Part shown: positions 1 through 7,693 of the stretch, piece by piece
Position numbering within the stretch: position 1 is the stretch's first letter
How the letters are laid out: every line of letters starts with the position of its first letter
Origin: Verrucomicrobium sp.
GTDB taxonomy: Bacteria; Verrucomicrobiota; Verrucomicrobiia; Methylacidiphilales; UBA1321
Reading direction: 5' to 3'
Assembly (NCBI GenBank): GCA_017849585.1
Contig: JAFIGT010000017.1
Coordinates: 1-64,000, forward strand
DNA: 64,000 nucleotides
Position numbers and translations under genes: made by a program
The notes under the pieces: generated by a model
Database searches by the model: none
Told to the model about the DNA's origin: nothing
The model's input: the letters and a program-made list of their open reading frames with translations, nothing else

Positions 1-225
1 CCAAGTAAAGAAGGCGACGACTTCAAATAAATTGGTTATGGGACAATGCCGGATCACTCCGCCGCGGTCGTAGAGAAAGATGGAACTGACAACCACACCC
101 AGCACGCCGATCGAATCGTGCCACGGCGTGGACGCGGACCGACGCGCGCCAAGGGCGTAAATCCCCCATGCCGCACTGATCAGGTACGTCACGGTTGCCG
201 CAATGAGCCAATATCGATCTGTCAT
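1..225 (-). CDS. CcsA/HemX-like cytochrome c biogenesis protein, N-terminal part
   Basis: Read on the minus strand from an ATG at 223-225, the frame stays open to the window edge, so the gene is cut. The first 75 residues show an N-terminal hydrophobic helix (YWLIAATVTYLISAAWGIYA), a second one (IGVLGVVVSSIFLY), then RGGVIRHCPITNLFEVVAFF. The last stretch resembles the segment conserved in CcsA/ResC/HemX proteins, where a G-x-CP-x-x-N-x-FE-like motif precedes the haem-handling helices. Known family role: inner-membrane haem delivery for c-type cytochrome maturation, or a HemX role beside hemA. Which applies cannot be told from the fragment. No clear Shine-Dalgarno site is visible; the palindromic repeat at 226-392 lies directly upstream. 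Confidence 0.7.
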   Translation of the reverse strand, partial: MTDRYWLIAATVTYLISAAWGIYALGARRSASTPWHDSIGVLGVVVSSIFLYDRGGVIRHCPITNLFEVVAFFTW

Positions 226-392
226 AGATGTGGGGGCGCTGTCCCCAAACCCCCGCTCAAGGAAATGATTTCCTTGAGAATCCTCACTTTGCGTTTTGCT
301 TTTTTCTGCTGCGGAAAAAAACCAAACGCAAGTTGGGGTTTCCAAAGGGTATCATACCCTTTGGCAGGAGGTTGGGAGGACGGAGTCCTCCG
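226..392. repeat. Compound palindromic intergenic repeat, long copy
   Basis: The gap between the yqeY stop and the ccsA-like start is filled with inverted repeats. At 256-278 two 11-base arms (CTCAAGGAAAT) flank one base. At 289-331 TTGCGTTT pairs with AAACGCAA around an inner TTTTTTC/GAAAAAA stem. At 342-364 two 11-base arms (CCAAAGGGTAT) flank one base. At 375-391 GGAGGA pairs with TCCTCC. The 342-391 part recurs almost unchanged at 50136-50185. This looks like a dispersed REP/MITE-like element rather than a gene-specific regulator. Its hairpins could also end yqeY transcripts. Confidence 0.75.
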
Positions 393-395
393 GGA

Positions 396-848
396 TTATT
401 TCAGGAGTTTTTGCACGAGAGAGCTAAGGGTTTTACCATCGGCACGACCGGCGGCCTTGGCTTGGGCGGCTTTCATCACCGCGCCCATTTGCGCTTTGGT
501 GGTGGCGCCGACTTCAGCAATGGCGTCCTTCACGATTTGCTCCATCTCCGCTTCGCTCAGGCCGGCAGGGAGGTAGGCTTGGAGAACGGTGAGTTCCTTG
601 GCTTCCTTATCGGCCAGATCGGTGCGGTTGGCCTTGGTAAAACTTTCGATGGAATCCTGACGCTTCTTCAGCTCCCGACGCACGACGGTGATCACTTCCG
701 CATCGCCGGGGACAAAGTCGGCACCGCCCTTTTCGATGGCGGCATATTTCACCGAGGACTTCAACATGCGCAGGACGGAGAGCTTCTCGGTGTCCTTGCT
801 GAGCATGGCTTGTTTAATATCGGCATCGATCTGTGTCACGAGACTCAT
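396..848 (-). CDS. yqeY: GatB/YqeY domain-containing protein
   Basis: A 150-residue protein that matches the YqeY family along its whole length: N-terminal helix LVTQIDADIKQAMLSKD, the LSVLRMLKSSVKYA segment, and a C-terminal domain like the tail of GatB (AYLPAGLSEAEMEQIVKDAI, then QMGAVMKA). Family members are thought to bind tRNA or influence tRNA amidation, but a precise role is not settled. The ATG at 848 gives the usual MSLVTQI start; a GTG at 857 in frame is possible but adds only three residues. It is divergent from sufT across a 222-base gap. Its 3' end abuts the palindromic repeat. Confidence 0.9.
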   Translation of the reverse strand: MSLVTQIDADIKQAMLSKDTEKLSVLRMLKSSVKYAAIEKGGADFVPGDAEVITVVRRELKKRQDSIESFTKANRTDLADKEAKELTVLQAYLPAGLSEAEMEQIVKDAIAEVGATTKAQMGAVMKAAQAKAAGRADGKTLSSLVQKLLK

Positions 849-928
849 GGGAATCACTTACTTTCTGTTAGAAGGGTTGAGCTCTCTACCATGCCAGAGG
901 TGGCGCATAATATCAACCTTAGCCAGCG

Positions 929-945
929 GCAGGGTTGAGCCCTGC
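929..945. repeat. Small hairpin with GGGTTGAG core
   Basis: GCAGGG and CCCTGC pair around a TTGAG loop in the yqeY/sufT intergenic region. The same 8-mer GGGTTGAG also occurs at 874-881, at 1631-1638 (just after sufT, again in a small hairpin, GGGTTGAGTCCC) and at 6549-6556. All four are intergenic. It may be a short dispersed palindrome or part of leader structure. Confidence 0.35.
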
Positions 946-1070
946 ATCCGGCGACATGGCTCGCGTAATTCGCCGTCATTGCGCATAATGATCCACTGGT
1001 GGCGTCAGGTTTATGGGGTCCGGCGTCACGCTGGCTTGACAAGTTCATAAATGCGGCAAAGGTAATGGCT

Positions 1071-1628
1071 ATGAGCGAAAGTAGCGTCATCCTCCTCACC
1101 CGCGACGTCGAAGCCATCCAGATCCCGAGCGGGGTCAAGATTACTTTGTCGAAGGACGCGCCTGTGATCATCACACAAGCCTTGGGCGGCACCTTCACCG
1201 TTGTCGTGCAATCCCAAGCTGGACTCTACCGCATTCTCGCCAAAGACGCCGACGCGCTCGGCAAGGAAGCGGAGGCAGCGGCCGCCGCGCAAAGCGCTCC
1301 CACCTTTGAGGGACCGGTGGACGAAGAACTCGTCTGGCAACAGCTCAAGAATGTCTATGACCCGGAAATCCCGGTCAATATCGTCGACCTCGGCCTGATC
1401 TACAGCCTCGAAGTCAAACCCATCGAAGGCGGCGGCAATCGTGTTGAAGCCAAGATGACCCTTACCGCCCCCGGCTGCGGCATGGGCCCCTCCATCGCGG
1501 CGGACGCGCAAATGCGCATCCTCACCGTACCCGGCGTCACGGAAGCAGAAGTGGGCTTGGTCTGGGATCCGCCGTGGAGCGCAGAACGCATCTCGCCCGA
1601 AGGCAAAGCCAAGCTCGGCATGGTCTAG
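1071..1628 (+). CDS. sufT: SufT-like Fe-S cluster assembly protein (MIP18/DUF59 family)
   Basis: A 185-residue protein. The N-terminal half (VILLTRDVEAIQIPSGVKI) is the SufT-specific extension and the C-terminal half is a DUF59 domain with DPEIPVNIVDLGLIY and the cysteine motif LTAPGCGMGPSIAADA. Known role of the family: helps maturation or carriage of iron-sulfur clusters in the cytosol. The start is placed at 1071 because AAAGG lies about 8 bases upstream; an in-frame ATG at 1065 is equally readable. No other suf genes are in view. The gene is followed by a strong intrinsic terminator. Confidence 0.88.
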   Translation: MSESSVILLTRDVEAIQIPSGVKITLSKDAPVIITQALGGTFTVVVQSQAGLYRILAKDADALGKEAEAAAAAQSAPTFEGPVDEELVWQQLKNVYDPEIPVNIVDLGLIYSLEVKPIEGGGNRVEAKMTLTAPGCGMGPSIAADAQMRILTVPGVTEAEVGLVWDPPWSAERISPEGKAKLGMV

Positions 1629-1654
1629 CGGGGTTGAGTCCCGAATATTTTAGG

Positions 1655-1687
1655 AAAAGGCGGTACATGTATTGTACCGCCTTTTTC
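1655..1687 (+). terminator. Intrinsic terminator after sufT
   Basis: AAAAGGCGGTACA pairs with TGTACCGCCTTTT around a five-base loop, followed by a T run. The stem has 13 pairs including a GC-rich core. The A run on the left side means it could also act for transcripts from the other strand. Confidence 0.9.
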
Positions 1688-1696
1688 ATGCCCACC

Positions 1697-1924
1697 TCAC
1701 ACGCGTGGCCACTGCAGCGGCTGCGTCACGGCATTGCGATCCATCGGCTTGGGATGATAATCGCTCTGCGACCGGTAATGGAGTTGCGCGCGGCATTGGG
1801 CGACGGAGTGTTTCTGGAGCGACGCCACGACCGTGGGCGGCTGGACGACGCGGGGCGGAGCAACCGGGACGGGTGTCGCGGTGGAAATCACAAGGGGCTG
1901 GGTGCACGCGGCGGTGGGGTTCAT
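1697..1924 (-). CDS. Possible small hypothetical protein (weak)
   Basis: This is the only candidate in the 1629-2165 gap, which otherwise holds just the terminator. The 75-residue product is rich in Pro, Val and Gln (for example PVPVAPPRVVQPPTVV) and has no recognised domain, signal peptide or membrane helix. No Shine-Dalgarno sequence precedes the ATG, and other frames overlap it. It may be non-coding. Confidence 0.2.
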   Translation of the reverse strand: MNPTAACTQPLVISTATPVPVAPPRVVQPPTVVASLQKHSVAQCRAQLHYRSQSDYHPKPMDRNAVTQPLQWPRV

Positions 1925-2165
1925 AGGGGTATGTCAGGTTTGGGAAACAGGGTTGTTTACAATCGCAACACGACCGGAGTCGATCCACGACAGGGGTCGA
2001 ATTGTTTTTCCTGTGGCAGTTGATGGAACGAGAGACTTGCAGGTGGAATGCCAATTTCGCCCCGAGTTAAATCTTTCCCCGGCGCGCGCCCTGTGGTAAT
2101 CGTCCGTGCAGGCAGGCTGCGACGGCCTGCGGTCAGCAATCTCATCACACCAAAAGGGGGGTCAC

Positions 2166-2603
2166 ATGATGTACTACTACGCGGATAGCAACAACCAGCC
2201 GGTCGGACCATATACGCTGGAGCAACTCAAGCAGCTTAACCTGAGCGGCGTTGTGCAGGCCGAGACCTATGTGGTCGAAGAGGGCGGCAGCCAATGGCAG
2301 CCGTTCAAGAACCTGCTCATCACCCAAGCCCCGGCCGGTTCCGCCCCCTTGCCGAGCACACCGCCGCCCGTGCAGGAAAACAAACAGTCCCTCAATATCG
2401 GTCCTGCCATCCTGTGGTTCCTGTGCTGCTTTCCGATCGGCTTCATGCAGTGGGGTCAAACCGCCAAGGGCTGGATCTGGTTCCTCGTTTCCCTCTGCAC
2501 CGGCGGCGTGGGCAGTATTGTCGTCATCGTCGATTACTGGATGTGCTACTCGATCCAGCAAAAGCGGAAGTTGGGCGAATGGGAATTCTTCCCGTCGAAA
2601 TAA
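2166..2603 (+). CDS. GYF_2 (DUF4339) domain membrane protein
   Basis: A 145-residue protein starting MMYYYADSNNQPVGPYTLEQ, the typical opening of the bacterial GYF_2 domain (tyrosine-rich start, then GP-x-T/S-x-x-x-L). The domain is thought to bind proline-rich peptides. A Pro-rich linker (about residues 58-75) leads to two hydrophobic segments, ILWFLCCFPIGFMQW and WFLVSLCTGGVGSIVVIVDYWM, so the GYF domain probably sits in the cytoplasm on a membrane hairpin. The start has a strong AAAAGGGGGG site about 5 bases upstream. It overlaps the next gene by 25 bases, suggesting coupled translation. Confidence 0.85.
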   Translation: MMYYYADSNNQPVGPYTLEQLKQLNLSGVVQAETYVVEEGGSQWQPFKNLLITQAPAGSAPLPSTPPPVQENKQSLNIGPAILWFLCCFPIGFMQWGQTAKGWIWFLVSLCTGGVGSIVVIVDYWMCYSIQQKRKLGEWEFFPSK

Positions 2604-2983
2604 AATCGCCCGCCAATCTGGTCGTGGCGCTCGCTATCAGCGTGGCGGGGGCGGGCTGGCTGTTTTTTGGGTGGCCCATGCCGCCCTGTCCCTTCCACGA
2701 ATACCTCGGCGTATCGTGCCCCATGTGCGGCTCCACGCGCGCCTGCTACGCCCTGCTGGCGGGTCGCGTGGCGGACGCGTTTCGGTTGAACCCGATCTTC
2801 TGGTACTGGGTGTTCTGGTGCGTCGTGGCGTATGTCGACGTATGGACGCGCGCGTTTTCGGTGGCGCGGCCGAGCTGCGGCACGCGACTGTTGCTTTACT
2901 CGCTGCACCATCGCGTGTGGTTGACGCTTCATGTGCTCATGCTTCTCGGAACGCTGTTGTATTTGAATTTCCGGGCGAACTGA
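2579..2983 (+). CDS. DUF2752 domain membrane protein
   Basis: A 134-residue protein with the DUF2752 signature: CPFHEYLGVSCPMCGSTRAC, then a hydrophobic LL-x-G and a RLNPIFWYW segment. About three membrane helices are predicted by eye (residues 12-30, 70-92, 110-130). Function of the family is unknown; in many genomes it follows GYF_2 or DUF4190-type membrane genes, as it does here. The ATG at 2579 has GGAAG upstream. The stop lies 47 bases inside the convergent cydC gene, a tail-to-tail overlap. Confidence 0.8.
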   Translation: MGILPVEIKSPANLVVALAISVAGAGWLFFGWPMPPCPFHEYLGVSCPMCGSTRACYALLAGRVADAFRLNPIFWYWVFWCVVAYVDVWTRAFSVARPSCGTRLLLYSLHHRVWLTLHVLMLLGTLLYLNFRAN

Positions 2984-4697
2984 ATTCCTCCACGATCCGC
3001 CCTTCTTCCAATCGCAAAATCCGGTCCGCCTGCGCAATGCTCGAGGCACGGTGCGCGATGACCAAAAGCGTCCGTCGCCCATGACGGCACGGTTGGGCCA
3101 GCCAGACGCGGAGCGATTGCAGAATCGACTGCTCGTTGTCCGCATCGAGATGCGCAGTCGCTTCATCGAGAATGAGGAACGGGGCGTCCTTCAGGATCGC
3201 GCGGGCAATGGCCATGCGCTGACGTTGACCACCCGACAAGGTCGCGCCCATTTCGCCAACCATCGTGTTGTATCCTTGCGGCAAGGCGCGGATGAAATCG
3301 TGCAGATTGGCGAGTCGTGCAGCGGCGATCAACTCGTCCTCCGTCGCATCGGTTTTCGCCAAGCGCAGATTGTCGCGGATCGAGACACGGAACAGATGCG
3401 TGTGTTGCGAGACGACGGCGATGTGGGCGCGGAGGAGCTCCGGTGCGAGGTGATCAATCCGATGGCCGCCAAGCCAGATCACCCCCGTACCGGGCTCCCA
3501 AAAACGCAACAACAACTGCACGATCGTACTTTTTCCAGTGCCGCTCGGACCGACGAGCGCAACGGTTTCGCCGGGTGCAATCACAAATGAAACCTCGCGG
3601 AGAACGGGCTGATCCGGCCGACTTCGGTAAGCAAACGAGACATTCCGGAAAGTGAGCGTGGCCTCGCTCAGGTCCACGTCGCACAATCCCTCCTGCTCAT
3701 CAATTTCCGGTTGCTGATTCATGAGGTCGAAAAGCCGTTGTGCCCCGCTCAACGCTTGTGCGAGATCAGGAATCAAATTGCTGATGCCAAGAAGCGGCAC
3801 GAAAGCGCCGATGACAAGGGTAATGGCCATGACCAGTTCCAGCGCGGTCAACGTTCCCGCGGTCACCGCCTGCGTGCCAAGATACAGGGCCGTGACGATC
3901 CCGAGACCGATCAGCAGATCGCTGAGCATGATCTGCCACGCACCCGCGCGAGCAAGGCCGAGCTGATGGTACGCCAGCCGCTCGCCGCGCCGCCGGATTT
4001 CCGCCAACCGCTCCGTTTCGTAGCCGGAGGCGATCACATCGCGGACACCTTGCATGCTGTCGACGAAATGCGCATTCAGTTCCGCCACGGCTGCGCGGCT
4101 TTGCTCCGCCGAGCGTCGACCGAGCCGATAGGTGCCCCACGGCACCAGCACACCCACCGCGAGCAGAAACGGAACGAGACTGAGCGCGAGCCGTACATCG
4201 AGGAACGTCAGTGCGAGGAGTGTCAAAGGTGGCACCACAATTGCCGTCAATGCGGGAGCGATGGTGTGCGCATAGAAAATTTCCATCCGGTCCACATCGG
4301 AAATCACGCGCGAAATCACGTCGCCACTGCGGAGATGACCCAGTCCCGCCGGAGCGAGCAATTCGAGCCGCTCATAAAGTCGATGCCGCAACAGGGAGAG
4401 CAAATGAAACGCCACGGCGTGACCGGAAAATTGCTCGAGGTAGCGGCAAAGGCCCTTCACCAATCCGATCATCCCGAGGGCAAACGCAATCGTTCCCAAC
4501 GAGACCGATGCATAACCGCCGGACAGCGCGTGACCGGCCATCACCATCACGCCCGCGCAAGCGCCGGTGATCAATGCGATGCCGAGGCTTTGGTTGAGAA
4601 TCCGCATCGTGATCGAGAACGCCATCAGCGCGCGCAAGGGGCGCAGAAAGCGGAGTAATTGTCCGAGCGTGGCCCCGTTGTTAAATTCCGTTTTCAC
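2937..4697 (-). CDS. cydC: Thiol reductant ABC exporter subunit CydC
   Basis: A 586-residue ABC exporter half: an N-terminal six-helix membrane domain (roughly 20-320) and a C-terminal nucleotide-binding domain with Walker A GPSGTGKST, signature LSGGQRQR and Walker B FLILDEAT. CydDC exports glutathione and/or cysteine to the periplasm and is needed for cytochrome bd and c-type cytochrome assembly; this fits the CcsA-like gene at the left edge. The ATG overlaps the cydD stop by four bases, so the two are coupled. The last 47 bases overlap the end of the DUF2752 gene. No cydAB is present in the window. Confidence 0.92.
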   Translation of the reverse strand: MKTEFNNGATLGQLLRFLRPLRALMAFSITMRILNQSLGIALITGACAGVMVMAGHALSGGYASVSLGTIAFALGMIGLVKGLCRYLEQFSGHAVAFHLLSLLRHRLYERLELLAPAGLGHLRSGDVISRVISDVDRMEIFYAHTIAPALTAIVVPPLTLLALTFLDVRLALSLVPFLLAVGVLVPWGTYRLGRRSAEQSRAAVAELNAHFVDSMQGVRDVIASGYETERLAEIRRRGERLAYHQLGLARAGAWQIMLSDLLIGLGIVTALYLGTQAVTAGTLTALELVMAITLVIGAFVPLLGISNLIPDLAQALSGAQRLFDLMNQQPEIDEQEGLCDVDLSEATLTFRNVSFAYRSRPDQPVLREVSFVIAPGETVALVGPSGTGKSTIVQLLLRFWEPGTGVIWLGGHRIDHLAPELLRAHIAVVSQHTHLFRVSIRDNLRLAKTDATEDELIAAARLANLHDFIRALPQGYNTMVGEMGATLSGGQRQRMAIARAILKDAPFLILDEATAHLDADNEQSILQSLRVWLAQPCRHGRRTLLVIAHRASSIAQADRILRLEEGRIVEEFSSPGNSNTTAFREA

Positions 4698-6367
4698 GCG
4701 GCTTTCTCCAGGGGATGACCGTGCGTGATGTCGGTGAGTTGTCCCTCTTCCAAATGCCAGACCCGGTCCGCACGGCAGAACATCTCCGGCTGATGCGTGA
4801 TCAGGAGCACGGTTTTTTCTCCAGCCAGACGGACCAGCGTTTCGTTCAACAACAGCGCCGTGGCGCGATCCACCTGCGCGGTCGCTTCGTCGAGAAGCAG
4901 AATGGGAGTATTCTGCAGCAGGGCGCGAGCGAGTGCCAGCCGCTGGCGTTGACCACCACTAAGCGACAAGGCGCGTTCACCCACGGGTGTTTGATAACCT
5001 TGCGGAAGCTGACGGATGAAATCGTGCAGCTCGACGATCTTCATCACCGCCACCATTTCCTCCAAGCTCGCATCGGGTTTCGCAACGCGCAGATTGTCCG
5101 CGATGGAACCGTGAAAAAGATACGGATCTTGCGCCACGAGTGCGATTTTTTTGCACAGGATCGCGCGCGGAATCGAATTCAACTCGGCGTGATCGAGCCG
5201 GATCGAGCCGTGTTGCGGCTCGAGAAAACGGAGGAGCAAATTCAGCAGCGTGCTTTTTCCGGCTCCGCTTGGACCAGTCAAAACCACAAACTCACCGGGC
5301 GTAATGGAAAACGTCGCGCGTTCCAGCACCGGAGGCAAATCCGTCGCATGAGCGAAGGTTACATTTTCAAAATTAATGACTGGCATGGCTCCCGGTAATG
5401 TTGCGGCAACTCGGGATGTAGACGCGCGCGCCGCCGGTTCATCGAGTCGCTCCTTCACCCGGGCCAGCATTCGGCGACCCATCGCCCCAGCGAAGATGAA
5501 TGCGCCGATGAGATTGAGTTGGCGCACGAATTCCACGCTCAACAGGATCACGGTCACCGCGCCGCCCAAGGACAATGCCCCGGCCTCCCAACGCCACGCC
5601 GAGACGACAAACGCCGCCGTGATCGCGCCAAGAGCGAAACCCCAGTCCATGATAAAAATCACTATCTGATTCAATGCGAGCAGCCCCATCGTCTCACGGC
5701 GAAGCGCGTCGCTTTCAGCGCGGATCGCTTCGCCATGCGTTTTAGCGCGATTGAACATCTTCAACGTGGGCAAGCCCTGAAGACTATCCAGGAATTGCGC
5801 GCTCAATCGATTCGCCGAAGCGTAATAGCGCTGCGTGATCGAACGAAAGCGGCCCTGCACCAAACCCAGCAACAGCGGCGCCAGCGGAGCGGAAACAAGC
5901 AGCAGCAATCCGGTTTTCCAATCGAGCCACGCCATCGCACCACATAACAACACCGGTGCCGCCAAGCTTACATAAAATTGCGGCAGGTAGAGACCGTAGT
6001 AAACGTCGAGCGCTTCCAAGCCCTCCACCGATTCGTTCACGATTTCGCCCGTGCGTGATTTCGTCAACGCAGCAGGCCCTTGCGCGAGAGTCTTGCGGTA
6101 AAGCGCGTCGCGCAAATCCATTTTCGCCCGCGCCGCGGCATGATGCGCCGCCAACCGGGCGAGTCCGCCTAGGGCCGCACGCAAAACAAGCAGTGAAATA
6201 AAGGAGGCGAAGAAAGTCGCCGAAGGCGTGCGATGACGCAGCATGTCGTCGACAACCAGGCCGATGAGGAATGCCTGCGCGATATGACCACACAGGATCA
6301 ATCCGCCCAGCCCGCCCACCGCGACGGTGCACCGTCGCGCGGCGCGAAGAGTCGTCGCGGCGTTCAT
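4694..6367 (-). CDS. cydD: Thiol reductant ABC exporter subunit CydD
   Basis: A 557-residue partner of CydC with the same layout: membrane domain (about 15-310) followed by a nucleotide-binding domain with Walker A GPSGAGKST, signature LSGGQRQR and Walker B ILLLDEAT. The early segment LRDALYRKTLAQGPAAL and the TGEIVNESVEGLEALDVYYG coupling region are typical of CydD. It begins within an ATGA overlap with a 55-residue upstream ORF and ends within an ATGA overlap with cydC, so all three are probably translated together. Confidence 0.92.
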   Translation of the reverse strand: MNAATTLRAARRCTVAVGGLGGLILCGHIAQAFLIGLVVDDMLRHRTPSATFFASFISLLVLRAALGGLARLAAHHAAARAKMDLRDALYRKTLAQGPAALTKSRTGEIVNESVEGLEALDVYYGLYLPQFYVSLAAPVLLCGAMAWLDWKTGLLLLVSAPLAPLLLGLVQGRFRSITQRYYASANRLSAQFLDSLQGLPTLKMFNRAKTHGEAIRAESDALRRETMGLLALNQIVIFIMDWGFALGAITAAFVVSAWRWEAGALSLGGAVTVILLSVEFVRQLNLIGAFIFAGAMGRRMLARVKERLDEPAARASTSRVAATLPGAMPVINFENVTFAHATDLPPVLERATFSITPGEFVVLTGPSGAGKSTLLNLLLRFLEPQHGSIRLDHAELNSIPRAILCKKIALVAQDPYLFHGSIADNLRVAKPDASLEEMVAVMKIVELHDFIRQLPQGYQTPVGERALSLSGGQRQRLALARALLQNTPILLLDEATAQVDRATALLLNETLVRLAGEKTVLLITHQPEMFCRADRVWHLEEGQLTDITHGHPLEKAA

Positions 6368-6531
6368 CGCACCGTCAGGCTAAAGAGCACCACGCCGAAA
6401 CTAAGCGCGCACAGCACCCACAGCAGAAAGGCTTGTCGGCGGCGTTGCCGCGTCACCGGGTGGAGCGAACCCGAGACCCACGATTTCTTGCGGCACAACG
6501 TTGAGGGCATTTCGAGAGCGGGCGTATTCAT
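6364..6531 (-). CDS. Small single-helix membrane ORF upstream of cydD
   Basis: A 55-residue reading frame. It has an N-terminal polar, arginine-rich part (LHPVTRQRRRQ) and one hydrophobic helix (AFLLWVLCALSFGVVLFSLT), then ends VR. Its stop overlaps the cydD ATG (ATGA), the same junction type as cydD/cydC. An inside-positive, single-span protein is the simplest reading. It does not resemble CydX in sequence, and no ideal ribosome-binding site is visible at the first ATG; the internal ATG at codon 8 is an alternative start. Confidence 0.55.
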   Translation of the reverse strand: MNTPALEMPSTLCRKKSWVSGSLHPVTRQRRRQAFLLWVLCALSFGVVLFSLTVR

Positions 6532-6618
6532 ATGGAGTGAGAGGTGTAGGGTTGAGATGGAGTGTTGACTCCTTCTCTCCGATGGATCACATCGAAGAGA
6601 AGAAGCCGAATGAAGTTG

Positions 6619-7449
6619 TTATGCGAGGGATTCGCGACGGCGCATCCGCCAGAACAACATGGCACTGCCCGCGATAAGCATCGCGTAAGTGGACGGCTCG
6701 GGAACGGCCTGGGTCATCGTGTCGCTCTGATTCACTTGCGCGGCGTAAACCTGCGCATGTTGCACGGCGTTGAAGTTGATCGTGTAGTCGATGATCTCGC
6801 CTGTGACCGCGCTGAGGTCCCACTGCAATGCGTAGAGATTGACGTAGACCGGTTCGCCCATCATCGTGCCGTTTTGCACCTGCACGAGTATATTCGAGTA
6901 GGTGGACGCCACGCTGGAAACGGTGACATCGCCAGTGCCGTCGTTGTACGTGTAGGTCAGCGTCGGCAACGCATCATTAAAGAAACTGTGGCCGTAGACT
7001 TGACCGATTTCCAGTTGCAGCACGATCGTTTCCAATCCCAAGAGCGGTGTCTCATCGGTGATCGCGAGCGCGCCGCCATTCGTATTCGCCACAGTGCTGC
7101 TGCCGCCGAAGTAGATGCTCGATCCCCCCACATAAGGGCCACCCCCAGTCCCGTTGGAAACCTTGCTAAGGTAGGCGTCAGCACTACCGACCACATTCGA
7201 GCCGATCGTACCGACGACGGAAGAGCCGTACGTTCCAGTCCACGCGCCAGTGCCGGGATAGCTGCCATAGCCGGTCATCGTGGTGTTGCTGAAGCTGGCC
7301 CAGCCATCGAAGCTGGTCGTACCGCTGAGGGTGATGGTTTGAGGTGCCGCATCGCTGATAGCGTCGGCGTAGGTGGTGGATGCCGCGGCCCAACCGACCA
7401 GAACGGTCAGGCAAAGCACGGCGCCAATTTGGCGGATCGGTGATTTCAT
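6619..7449 (-). CDS. PEP-CTERM sorting domain protein, paralog A
   Basis: A 276-residue exported protein. It has a signal peptide (MKSPIRQIGAVLCLTVLVGW, cleavage probably after YADA), a Thr/Gly/Ser-rich beta-type body, and a C-terminal VPEPSTYAMLIAGSAMLFW helix followed by RMRRRE. That is the classical PEP-CTERM sorting signal processed by exosortase; an exosortase gene lies 5 kb away. It is the same length as and clearly homologous to the product of 7694-8524 (shared LPTLTYTYNDGTGDVTV and VYVNLYALQWDLSAV). The start is set at MK before the signal peptide, although the frame stays open upstream. Confidence 0.88.
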   Translation of the reverse strand: MKSPIRQIGAVLCLTVLVGWAAASTTYADAISDAAPQTITLSGTTSFDGWASFSNTTMTGYGSYPGTGAWTGTYGSSVVGTIGSNVVGSADAYLSKVSNGTGGGPYVGGSSIYFGGSSTVANTNGGALAITDETPLLGLETIVLQLEIGQVYGHSFFNDALPTLTYTYNDGTGDVTVSSVASTYSNILVQVQNGTMMGEPVYVNLYALQWDLSAVTGEIIDYTINFNAVQHAQVYAAQVNQSDTMTQAVPEPSTYAMLIAGSAMLFWRMRRRESLA

Positions 7450-7551
7450 ACGGCGTACCGTAGGGGAAAGCGGGGATTCGCGCTGTCTTCGGCTTGTGCG
7501 GCGATTGCTCGAAGTTGCGGGACGATTACGATGATCGAATGACAGACGGAC
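7450..7551 (-). promoter_or_regulatory. Leader conserved between the two PEP-CTERM genes, copy A
   Basis: The roughly 100 bases before the start match, without gaps, the leader of paralog B at 8525-8626. Invariant blocks (plus strand) are CGCGCTGTCTTCGGCTTGTG and CGATTGCTCGAAGTTGCGGG. The copy may be recent duplication, a shared control region, or translated sequence (see findings). I could not identify convincing -35/-10 or sigma-54 elements. Confidence 0.5.
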
Positions 7552-7622
7552 CAGCACGCAAGTAGGAGTTAAGAGAAAGCAATCCCGAGGAAGCGCAATT
7601 TTTTTTGAAAGCGAGACAACCG

Positions 7623-7668
7623 AAAAAAAACTCCCCCCATCGTCCGGGGAGGGACGACAGAGGGAGTT
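7623..7668 (-). terminator. Terminator after PEP-CTERM paralog B
   Basis: On the minus strand AACTCCC pairs with GGGAGTT, with an inner CTCCCCGG/CCGGGGAG-like pairing, followed by eight T. It lies directly downstream of the 7694-8524 gene and ahead of the leader of paralog A, so the two genes are probably separate transcripts. Confidence 0.7.
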
Positions 7669-7693
7669 TGCGTGCCGACAAAAAATCAGAAAA

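Noticed and set aside
1036-1041. Perfect TTGACA before sufT as a sigma-70 -35 box
   Set aside because: No -10 sequence lies at 16-18 bases; at that distance the sequence runs into the start codon.
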